Part shown: positions 19,440 through 28,542 of the stretch, piece by piece | How the letters are laid out: the number at the start of each line of letters is the position of its first letter | Position numbering within the stretch: the first letter of the stretch is position 1 | Assembly: GCA_022495995.1 (NCBI GenBank) | Contig: JAFEMH010000520.1 | Coordinates: 124,001-188,000, forward strand | Reading direction: 5' to 3' | Source of the DNA: Adenophora triphylla var. japonica | Taxonomy: Eukaryota > Streptophyta > Magnoliopsida > Asterales > Campanulaceae | DNA length: 64,000 bases | Translations under genes and position numbers: made by a program | The notes under the pieces: generated by a model | What the model was told of the DNA's origin: nothing | The model's database searches: none | The model's input: the letters and a program-made list of their open reading frames with translations, nothing else

Positions 19440-22149
19440 CATTACAAAACCAAAATAAAGATAAAAAGAAGATCAGCTGTCTTGATCATCATTGGGTTGC
19501 TCCTGCTACTGCTACTCTTGGTGCTCGACATCATGAAAGACTTGGTCTTGGGTGACCTCATTTTCTCCATCATCCTCGTCAGCGTCTTCCAGCTTCTGAA
19601 GCACAGTGTTGAAATTCCTTTGCTCAATGGGAGGGGCAACCCAAGGCTCTACTCCATCTTCAGCATCTTACTGGGCTATGGCGACCAAGTCATTGGCATT
19701 GAAAGGAACAAGAGGGTAGCCAACCCAAGCTGCATCGTCATACCTTTCGGCATGGGCCCATTTGGCCAATTTATCAACTGATAGCTAGACAGAAGGGTCG
19801 ACCAAGGCACGGCAGGCCATGTTTTGGCATTCGACATCAAAGAAATCCCTAGCTCGGGACACTCATAACTGTTCTTGAAGGCCTCCACAGCAGCCTTCTC
19901 TCTAGCTTGGGCCTCCTCCTCCCATTTGAGTCGAGCAGCTCGCTGGTCTTCGCTCATCTTTATCACTCGAGCATTACGCTCTTGGACCAGTGCAGTCAGC
20001 TTACCTTGATCCCCCTCCCACTTAGCCTTCGCATGCCTGGCCGCAACAGCTTCCTCCTCCAGTTGAGCTCATATAGGAGCAAAAGACTCCACCTGCCCTT
20101 GAAGAGGAGCCAGCTGCTCCCTTGCTACTCGAAGGTCAACCAAGGCTGTATCACGCTCATGCTCGATGTTGAAGTGTGCAGCCCAGACAGCACGGAGTTG
20201 GGAGTCAGAATCCACAAGCTTCTCCCTAATCTCGACGGCCTCCCTGGCTTTCCTTGAGAACTTTGTAGAAGCTATTTGTTCCTTCTCAATAGCAGCTCTC
20301 CAGTTACTCTTGGCATGTTCAATTAGAGCAAGAGACTACACAATAAAAAGAGGATAGTCAATACAACAGTCATACGAAGAAAAGCGACCAAAAGTACAGC
20401 AATCAACCAGAAGGAATGTAGAAAGTGTGAAAAATATAAGTGTTATCTCGGAATGAAAGAGGCCCGATCTATCACTAAACTCTTCAGGAGTGAGCCCCTC
20501 CTCAACAAATTGGGCTAGAATATCCTTATCTGCAGCCCTTCTCACCACAGCTTGCCCTAATCCCAGATCGGGATAATGGCGGCTCAAGTTATTGATCCCA
20601 AAAAGGGGAGGGACATCACTTAGCCTCTTCACTAAGGCCTGCACTTCATCAGCGCTTCTAAGTTGGGGAGCTTAGGGTGGAGGATAACTGGAGGCAGAGC
20701 CCGCTGCTCGGGAGGTGCTAGCTCCATCAGGACCTTGGTCAACACGCGACCTCTTCCTTAGCCGGTTGAGAGGAAGATCATCTTCGGCATCCTCATGCTC
20801 GACATCATCGAGATACAGATCAACAAAGTTTTAGGGATCCACTCCAATTGATTCATGCTGGGGTTCGGAGCCCGATGCTAGCTCGGTCAAAGTGTCGACC
20901 TCCCCCTCTGACCCTATTACTTGCACTTCAGAAAGGTGCTTTATTGGCTCCACTGGCCCCAATCCGTCAATAGGGACCATCCCCACTCCTGCCTTGGGAA
21001 GCAGCTTGTTCCTATCCTCAGCCTCCTTCTCACGGCTGGCATGGGCATTGGCAGCTCCGTTTGCTTTCCTGTTCCTCCTTCTAACTCCCAGATTGACTAT
21101 AAGGTTCATGTTGTTCTCTTTCTCGACGGTTAAAATTGCAAGATAAAAAAGGAAACAATTAGCAAAAGATATATGCGAGCAAAACTATACAAGTTAAGGA
21201 AGAAAGCAAGTAAATACTTAATCGCCATAGTGAAATAGGCCTCTGCAGTGGTTGGGCATCCTTTTGTAGAAATGACACTGAGACTCAAACCTCTCCCTCT
21301 CATGGATTACCCAATCTGGGTATCTCAAGCTATAGATTATTGGTACTAAAGAGGCTACCTCCCCATCTCCTCCTAACATCATGCCGACTTGGATGAAAAA
21401 ATCCTTATCTGACCCCAATTTTGCCATCTAATGGTGATTTTTCGAGCCACTAGCGTCAACCTACGAGTGAGCTCCCCGCTCCACTCTAGGACCTAGTACT
21501 CCTCCTCCTGCATAGGGGTGTATCAGCTTCAGGTAAGGGGAACTCCCATCCTTTCCTACTCTCTACGAGGATCATGTGGGTATTCCAGCCAGAAACTTTG
21601 TTTGGCAAATTGGTAAATAGTTTGGGGGCTTTGGCTTTGGCTGGGGTACTAATCCCAAAAGTTTTCTCATTCTGCTCCACCTTAAAGAACTTCCTAAAGA
21701 CGTGCATGCAAGGTTCATACCCTACAAACCTACACACCATGGCGAAGCACACTAGCACCCTAACTGTATTGGCACCTAGTTTCATGGGGACATGGGCCAA
21801 GCACTCTAGAAATTCGCAGATGAAGGGATCTAGGGGTAGGCGTAGGCCGACCTCAAATTGGCCATAAAAGAAAGCTACCTTGGCCGGATTCAGACCCAAA
21901 TGCATCCAAGATTGGGATTTTCTATGCCCTTCTGTGAAGTGGGAGGTGGAAGTCATCTCTGGGGACCTCGAAAAAGTCATGCAAAATCTTGATACGGAAC
22001 TCAGCATTCTTCCTCCCAATTGCAGGCTTTGGGACCACGTATCCCCTCTCATTGCGACCTGGAACGACGGTTGAGCAAAACGCGTTCACAATGTTTCCTG
22101 AGGAAGAGCCCGACGAAGTAGAAGCCACGGGTTGTTGTTGATCTGCCAT
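19440..22149 (-). pseudogene. antisense ORF of Tat element (putative gypsy-type transposon domain, PF04195-like)
   Basis: Opposite to gag-pol and located between integrase and the 3' LTR. ATG at 22149 starts MADQQQPVASTSSGSSS. After a frameshift near 21930-22000 the frame 22052-21486 carries the domain I recognise as PF04195-like (LNPAKVAFFYGQFEVGLRLP, LGANTVRVLVCFAMVCRFVG). Further pieces are at 21427-21218, 21109-20831, 20644-20336 and 20335-19676; the last is a charged coiled coil (IKMSEDQRAARLKWEEEAQA). Introns probably separate some pieces, for example around 21110-21217. An upstream open stretch (22581-22150) is in frame with the ATG, so the start could lie further 5'. Known: antisense extra ORFs occur in Tat elements. 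Frameshifts suggest this copy is inactive. Confidence 0.75.
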
Positions 22150-22737
22150 ATCTACAGAAGACACAGAAACAGGAGAATCAGTCCTGGTCGAAGTATGTTC
22201 CGAGCTACCTATGGGCGACCTAAATTCCCCTGGAAATTCTAACATTTCTCTAGGAAAGGGAGGTTTATTAGACTTGATATAGAAGATAATAAGGTGGTCG
22301 ATCAGTTTGTTGAAGAAACGGAAGCGGACAATCTGTGGATCATTCGCCTCCAAATCTCCCATACTCTCTCCAGCTAGAAACCCTACCTCACTATAAAATA
22401 AACCCCATCTATCTAAGCTGGTAATACACTCCTCCCTCGTCAATTCCACCCATGGACCTTCTAACCTTTTGTAAACCCTAAGGTTTATGGAGTTGTATCC
22501 ATACCTAACACCTAGCTCGAAGCCAAAGGTTCTATCAATGGCGGAATACAGACGAAAGCTTGAAATTAAACCTAAATACAAATGAATTGAGGGACACCTT
22601 GGTTGATTTGAAGAAGAAAGAACTCAGAGATGAAACAGAATGCTCGATTACGCCAGAAAATCAGTTGCCTTGTTTTTGCTCTTGATGGGTGCTTGAATAT
22701 TTAGGGTTTGTAAAGTTTGAAAAGGAAAATGATTTCA

Positions 22738-22745
22738 CCTTTTAT
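22738..22745 (-). promoter_or_regulatory. candidate antisense TATA box
   Basis: On the minus strand AGTATAAAAGG reads as a good TATA element about 590 bp upstream of the MADQQQ start and about 160 bp upstream of the longer open stretch. It lies outside the LTR, so the antisense gene could have its own promoter. Confidence 0.4.
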
Positions 22746-23016
22746 ACTCCTCCTTTTCCTTACCTGAATTGGAAAGGCTAGGGGGACACAACGTTTCTTT
22801 ATGTCAGTTATTGATGTTCCACGTTTCCCAAAAACAATTTTTTCAATCGCCAGAATCGTACCATCATTACGAAAATTACGACGCTTTAAATAGTGTGTCA
22901 AACCGTCGAATGTAAATAGTCGAGTCGACCTACCTCCTTTCAGTTGACCATCCAACAGCGAGCTATACAAGCCATCACAAATTTTTTATATAACTTCCTG
23001 GTCGACAAAGTCAAGA

Positions 23017-23032
23017 TAGAAAGTTGGGGGCC
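23017..23032 (+). other. Tat polypurine tract
   Basis: Purine-rich GAAAGTTGGGGG followed by CC, six bases before the 3' LTR start (TGGAATAAAAG). This is the expected plus-strand primer position. Confidence 0.6.
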
Positions 23033-23038
23033 ACTAAA

Positions 23039-23649
23039 TGGAATAAAAGTGACTGATCAGGCCCAACGAATGAAGTCCAACATTTCAGACGTTACAAAGA
23101 CAATACCATGGAATGGGCCAGTCCAGTTGCTATAACGCCCACGGCCCAACGGCAAAGATCAGTCGGCCTAGCTCATTGTCCGACCATCCTTGGTCCCGAC
23201 CTAGCTTCGTCCGACATACGATCATTTACTTGTACAATTTCTATCAAGCTAAGGCACAAAATCAGGTCTTCTTCGAATTCTCAAGCGCCCTCGATCTATC
23301 AACACGTACGTCCGTCTACGTCGTTATTTGTAATTGCTTCCTACATTCTCGGAGACAGTTACGCCCACGACATCTTCTTGATTTTAGGGATTTACCATGA
23401 TCCCATAACACCACTATAAATACCAGACAACTCACAACGTTAAAAGGTAATGTTATATTTGCTATTTGAGATTACGTCGTTTTCATACAATTTATTACGA
23501 ACTTATAACACGTTATCTCATCATCATGTCGGAGGGTCTTAGCCGGAGACCAACCCGGCTAGTCGTTTGTTCGTGGTTTCAGGTCATATCTGCTGGGAAT
23601 CAACCTATTGCTGGACTAATGCTGATCTGGATCGTTTTCTGCGTCATCA
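23039..23649 (+). repeat. Tat 3' LTR
   Basis: 611 bp, TGGAATAAAAG to CGTCATCA. It matches the 5' LTR pieces and preserves the uninterrupted CCCAACGAATG target of Copia-A at about 23060-23070. ACTATAAATACC near 23414 is a candidate TATA box. Confidence 0.9.
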
Positions 23650-23751
23650 TCAGATCAGATCAGAAGGGAATAATGTTTACAAATTAAGATTTAAATATAT
23701 TATTATTTTTTTCTCAATTTTTCTTCTTGTGTTAGTTTTTCAAAATTAATA

Positions 23752-24295
23752 CTCCCTCCGTCTCATTTGAATTATGATTTTCTCTTTCGACAAGGTGTTA
23801 AAAAATATTAATATAATAAGAGGAGTGAGAATGAGCAAGAGGAGAGAATGATTATAAAAAGTAAAATACGAGAGAATGAGTGAAAAAAATAATAACGAGA
23901 TTGTTGTTATAAGTATGACGAACAAATTCTATTAAACATAAAAATAATACTCCCTCCGTCCCAATAAGAGCTGCCCGTTTTTTGCCTTGCATGTAAATTA
24001 ATAAAATGGGTGGGAAGAAAAAATGTTGTGAGTGTAATTTGAAAATAGGAGAGAGAATGAGTGGAGGGAATAGTAAATTATAATGGTGTTGTGAGTATTA
24101 AAATAATGTAGGAGAGAGAATGAGTGGAGGGAATAGTAAAGATTCCTTTGTCAAAAAAGGAAAGTGGAAGCTATTAACGGGACACCCAAAATGGCAAAAT
24201 GGGAAGCTACTATTGGGACGGAGGGAGTATAAATTTATCATTTTATAACATTCTAAATCAAGCGAGACCCAGATGACAAATTGGGTGGGACGGAG
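23752..24295. mobile_element. Stowaway-type MITE (outer of nested pair)
   Basis: TA duplications at 23750-23751 and 24296-24297. The ends are CTCCCTCCGTCTCATTTGAA and, reversed, CTCCGTCCCACCCAATTTG. A second Stowaway lies inside at 23950-24227. No coding capacity; mobilised in trans by Mariner-like transposases. Confidence 0.75.
23950..24227. mobile_element. Stowaway MITE (inner)
   Basis: 278 bp between TA dinucleotides, with CTCCCTCCGTCCCAATA and its near-perfect inverse TATTGGGACGGAGGGAG at the ends. It shares the internal block GAGAGAATGAGTGGAGGGAA with the MITE at 34282-34558, so they belong to one family. Confidence 0.92.
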
Positions 24296-24317
24296 TACTT
24301 TTTTTTTAAAACTTTAA

Positions 24318-24552
24318 GGGCTCGTTTGGTAGGACGATAGGATTAACATGTATTAATAGGGAGGAGGTTATTAATTCAGGGATTAATAATACCACCATTT
24401 TTTTAGGATAAATAAGAAGGGAATAAGAAGTGTTCAGATGCTTATCTGGGTTGTACTTTGAATAATTACTACGATTGCATTTAATCTACCAAACATACTT
24501 TTATTGGACTAATAATTCTATTCGATCATTTATCGACCTACCAAACGACCCC
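24318..24552. mobile_element. Tourist-like MITE (PIF/Harbinger type)
   Basis: 235 bp flanked by TAA on both sides (24315-24317, 24553-24555). Inverted ends are GGGCTCGTTTGGTAGGACGA and, reversed, GGGGTCGTTTGGTAGGTCGA. Known: a 3-bp TAA/TTA duplication and G-rich ends are typical of PIF/Harbinger MITEs. Confidence 0.8.
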
Positions 24553-24555
24553 TAA

Positions 24556-25475
24556 CTGTTTACATGTGGAGATAGTATTAATTGATTAGGTTGGTTTACG
24601 ATTGGTTGGAAACTTGAAAGAATATAGTTACACGGCAGAAGAGAGGAAGGGAGAGAGAGAATTGGGGTAAACACAAAACACAACAGAGTGAACGCACAAC
24701 ACACAGATTGTCGACCGACCAAACACAATAAGATTAATAATTTAATGAGCTTTTTAGAAAGAGAAAGTGAGAGTGCGTATTTTTTTGTGCGTGAGTGTGT
24801 GAGAGAGAGGGAGAGGGGAAGTGGTGGTGCAGAGAAGCTGCTGCTACAGCTGCCGGCCTGCCTGCTAAAATGATGATAAAAAGGTGGCTGGCTAACTTCT
24901 CCTCCCTCCTCCCTCCTCCATGGTCAAAAGCCTATCTTTCCCTTTCCCCACGTTCTTCTATTCAAATACAAAGTCGCTATTTTCACGCCCTCAACCTTTT
25001 GGTTTCCCCACACCACCCTTGTAATCATTGTGTCTTGGAACACACTCCTCCTTCCCCCTCCGCTCTCCCCTCCTCTACTCATTTTTCTAAACACTCTCTC
25101 CGCCATTAAACAAATATCCAAATATCATTTAATTTTTTTTTGAAACAAACTCTAAATATTTTATTAACAATCACAAATAGACAAGAGTTAATTACCACAA
25201 ATGTTGAAAGCTTAATCTAAAAAGTGGGGCTAATATTTACAAACGCATTCCTAGATACAAAATAATACTTCCTCCATCTTATTTGAAATTGAAAAAAGTT
25301 ATAAGTTAGGATGTCCCACTTAAACGGACAATATCTTAAAATGTATTTTTTTTTTAATGTTTTTTAAATAAAGGAGCTCACTTATCATACTTACAAGTTA
25401 CAACACCAACTTATTATTCTCTACCCCTTTTTTCTCCTATTCCATTATCCACACTCACAACACTTTAAAATTATA
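24556..25475. other. non-repetitive stretch, possibly former gene-flanking DNA
   Basis: Mixed composition with GA-rich (24640-24830) and CT-rich (24895-25100) tracts, richer in GC than its surroundings. A 104-codon frame (24795-25109) is mostly low complexity and has no recognisable domain, so I do not call a gene. The tracts would suit a promoter or 5' leader. A Stowaway-like left end (TACTTCCTCCATCTTATTTG, 25266) has no partner. Confidence 0.35.
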
Positions 25476-25699
25476 CTCACTCCGTCTCATTCGAATTAAG
25501 ACATTTTGTCATTTTTGATGTCGTACTTGAAATATGACAATCCCAAAATGACAAATATTTTATTAATAAGACACTTTCACACTCATAGTAATTTTTCACT
25601 CATTATTTTCTATCTCACTTTCTCTTTAATATCCCAGTTTTCATACATACAATGCCTACTGCACTAACACTTTTCTTAATTTTCGTGTCTAACCAAACA
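25476..25699. mobile_element. Stowaway MITE, left part (split by Copia-C)
   Basis: Starts CTCACTCCGTCTCATTCGAA after TA (25474-25475) and runs to the Copia-C insertion point. Its other end is at 32327-32407 (AATAGGACGGAGGGAG then TA). The ends are inverse to each other. Confidence 0.65.
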
Positions 25700-26181
25700 T
25701 GTTAGAACATGGATTAATTAATATGTGTTATTTAGTTCCATTTGTTATAATCATTTAATAATGTTAAAGTATAGACAAAATGTGTAGAATTCCATTAGGT
25801 GTAAGTACCATTAAATGATGGGCATAATGGTAACTTCACACCATCATCTTTATGAAAGGGTGTAGTCCCTAAATGAAGTGCCCCTTGGATTCCTATATAA
25901 AGGCCTATCCATCAAGCCTATGAATCTACTAGTTACATCATTTCTCATTCAGTCAAAACTCTTCCTAAGTAATTGAAGATTAAAGAGATTAAGGGCACTT
26001 ATCATTTAGAAGATCTACTCTTCCCTACTTTCTCATTTATTCAAGAACAAGATCAAGAACACAATCATGGAATCACAAGGTACACGCTTCCGTATTATTC
26101 TTCTTTTTCTTCTCCTTCTCTTTCTCTTCTTAATCTAGTTGTGAGTCGGTTCATGGTTAATGGATCGTTTATGTTCCAACA
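25700..26181 (+). repeat. Copia-C 5' LTR
   Basis: TGTTAGAACATGG to GTTCCAACA. CTATATAAAGG near 25893 is a good TATA box. It differs from the 3' LTR mainly by a 6-bp CTTCTC-type length change and a few substitutions. Confidence 0.93.
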
Positions 26182-26183
26182 AT

Positions 26184-26195
26184 TGGTATCAAAGC
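26184..26195 (+). other. Copia-C primer binding site (tRNA-Met type)
   Basis: TGGTATCAAAGC, one change from the canonical TGGTATCAGAGC, two bases after the LTR end. Confidence 0.85.
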
Positions 26196-26565
26196 CTACT
26201 CATATACTAGATTGAGTTTGAAATTCTTATAAAGCCTTATGCTTTAATTCTTGTATGATTTCATTTAGTTTTTGTTCTTGTTCATGATACTCATCTTGTC
26301 TAAGAGTATTATATTCATAAACTTCATTCTATTTCTGATTTTGGTTTACTCAAGGCTTTCAATTCTTAATGTAAGATTATCCTATTTTGGACATAGCCAC
26401 CATCATTTGATGCGTTGTGAGTTTGTTCAAATGTATAGCCACACATTTAAAAATGTGATGTGAGTATAAGGATCTACTTGCTTTGGTTGAATAATTATTC
26501 ACCATTAAGTTAAGAATTGATAGTCTAAAGGGTATTGGATGTTATGTCTCGTTGTCCTGGCAAAG

Positions 26566-26654
26566 GGCCCGGCGCCCTCCGAGGGCGCGGGCCTAGCCGA
26601 CGTGTAGACTGGTATCGGACCACAAAGGGGGGTGCGGGGGGCTACGCCCCCCGC
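26566..26654 (+). other. two strong GC hairpins in the Copia-C leader
   Basis: Hairpin 1 (26566-26593): GGCCCGGCGCCCTC pairs with GAGGGCGCGGGCC, 13 pairs with one bulged base and a single-base apex. Hairpin 2 (26634-26654): GCGGGGGGC and GCCCCCCGC flank TAC. They stand out in an otherwise AT-rich leader. Inference: a packaging or dimerisation structure in the genomic RNA, since both lie between primer site and gag. Confidence 0.65.
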
Positions 26655-26787
26655 GGTATGGTATGACTCTCTCTATTTGGTTCAAAACTGTTCATAAAAG
26701 GGTTCAAACGTTCATAAAAGGGTTCAAAACTGTTCATAAAAGGGTGTTAAAAATGGTGACTTTTCGTCAAATCTGGCACCGGCACAT

Positions 26788-26965
26788 GGGCGGTCGCCCA
26801 TCTTGATGCTGGCGGTCGCCCGTGTGTACGGTAACTTCAATGCACATGAAATGCGGCTTGGGCGGTCGCCCATCTTGACACAGGCGGTCGCCCGTATGTA
26901 CGACGACTTTAAAATTTGTGGAATTGAAGCTTGGGCGGTCGCCCACCTTGACTGCGCGGCCGCCC
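26788..26965. repeat. 72-73 bp tandem module with paired GGGCGGTCGCCC dyads
   Basis: Six dyads at 26788, 26810, 26860, 26882, 26933 and 26954: pairs 22, 22 and 21 bp apart, repeated every 72-73 bp. Reverse-complemented, the unit (dyad, GTCAAGAT, dyad, AAGC..., TTGAAG) parallels the units of the solo Athila-like LTR at 5383-5638, although the two host elements belong to different superfamilies. Confidence 0.85.
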
Positions 26966-27708
26966 ATGTGTGCGAAGCTTCAATGTTTATAGAACCGCAA
27001 TTTTTTGGTCATTCATACCCTTTTGGTCTTTTGTGATAATTTGTTAGTAAATTATAGTATCTGGACACCGATCGCGCTTCGACGGTTCTTAGAGTTATCG
27101 AACTTTAAGAATGGACGGGTAGAACAAAAGGATACTATCTTTTAATGATAAATTTCACTTATTTATTTACCCTTTAAATTTTCGAAATAACCTTAAGGCC
27201 TTTTGTTTCCGATTAATTATATCCTTAACATTTTGGACATAATTAACATGCTTGTTTCCCAAAGGAGACCTTGTTGATTAAATTCAAACTTGTTAAAAGA
27301 TGAATGTAAATATTGATATGTGATAACATGCTTGTTTCCCAAAAAAGGAGACCTTGTTGTTGACTAAGTATTTACATTCATGGGGTAATAATTGAACTAA
27401 ATTTTTGGTCATTTTAAATACTGTGAACCATCCCAAAGGAAGGCGGGTGTTTAAAGTGAATTGTTTATATTCTTTATTGCCGGGGAACAAGTACCTTAAA
27501 CTTTAGGACACTTTTTGTACTTGATCCGGCCCAAAGGAAGGCAAGTATTTAAAGTGTGTTGTTTAAGCTATTTGTTTACCTTAAGATAAATCAAATTGTG
27601 AGTCAATTCGCAATCCAAAGATTAGTCTTGATGTCATGTTGATTATCTTTTATTTTTGATGGAATTCATTTGATATAATTAATCGTTATGTAGTTTCTTA
27701 TATATGTT

Positions 27709-28542
27709 TTGTTTCATTCTTGTTCTTCTCCTTCAGATTTGATTAATGCTTCATCCGTAACTACTGCTATAAATGATGCACCTTTGCTTACTGGGACTAA
27801 ACTTAAAACTTGGAAAAATAATATAACGATGATCTTAGGCAATATGGACATCGATCACGCATTTGGGGAATCAAGTCCCGCTGCTCTCTCTAAAGGAAAT
27901 ACCGTTATAGAACGGAAAAATGTTGAGCAATGGGAACGGTCCAACCGCGTGAGTCTAATGATCATGGAAAATGCAGTTTCAGAGACATTTTTGGACAATG
28001 TCTCTGAGATCGAAAATGCTGAGATTTTACTTGAATTCTTGTGGAAACTTGTTTCCATTCGATACAAGGGTGAAGAAAATCTTAGGGAGTACATTATTGA
28101 ATTATTTCATCTTTCGATCAAACTAAAGGCACTTAAGTTAGAGATTTCGGAAGATTTGCTCGTGCACTTAGTTTTGATCTATCTTCCTCCTCAATTTGGT
28201 CCTTTTGAAGTGACCTATAAATGTCAAAAGAAAAAGTGGAATATTAATGGATTACTTTCACATATGACATTAGAGGAAGATAGGATGAAATATCTCAAAT
28301 TAGAAAGTACTCACTCAGCATTTACTTCTTCTCGTGGGATTAAGAGAAGAGGGAAGGAAATTACGGTTGCAAGTAAGAAGCATAAGGGATCATTTAAGGA
28401 TCATAAAGTCAAGAAATGCTTCTTTTGCAAGGACCTTACTCGCATGAAGAACGACTACCATAAATATCGCGAATGGCGAATTCGGGATGGTATGTCATTT
28501 GGTCTTGTTTGTACTAAGGCAAATTTGGTTTCAATTCCTTAA
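27709..28542 (+). pseudogene. gag: Copia-C gag
   Basis: A 277-codon open frame with the UBN2-type gag layout: APLLTGTKLKTWKNNITMIL, EQWERSNRVSLMIMENAV, a leucine-rich middle (LFHLSIKLKALKLEISEDLL) and a C-terminal knuckle CFFCKDLTRMKNDYHKY in which the second half of the CX2CX4HX4C motif has been lost. The frame starts at a TTG, so the original ATG is probably gone or upstream in another frame. Directly downstream the reading frame disintegrates. Unlikely to make working capsid. Confidence 0.8.

Larger units (their letters stand above)
3413..23649 (+). mobile_element. Tat-type Ty3/Gypsy retrotransposon, split by Copia-A
   Basis: Order read on the plus strand: 5' LTR (30 bp at 3413-3442, remainder 12358-12941), gag, protease, truncated RT, a second RNase H, integrase, tandem repeats, an antisense ORF, polypurine tract and 3' LTR (23039-23649). 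Without the Copia-A insertion the element is about 11.3 kb and both LTRs are about 610 bp. Known: an additional archaeal-type RNase H, extra ORFs that may be antisense, and hypervariable tandem repeats near the 3' LTR are hallmarks of the Tat lineage. Multiple stops, frameshifts and loss of the RT core make it non-autonomous. Confidence 0.85.

Noticed and set aside
19368..20357. Plus-strand frames in the Tat 3' region
   Set aside because: They are opposite-strand shadows of the antisense gene's coiled-coil part.
24795..25109. Possible host protein of 104 residues
   Set aside because: Low-complexity sequence over GA- and CT-rich tracts, no domain, no supporting splice or start context.
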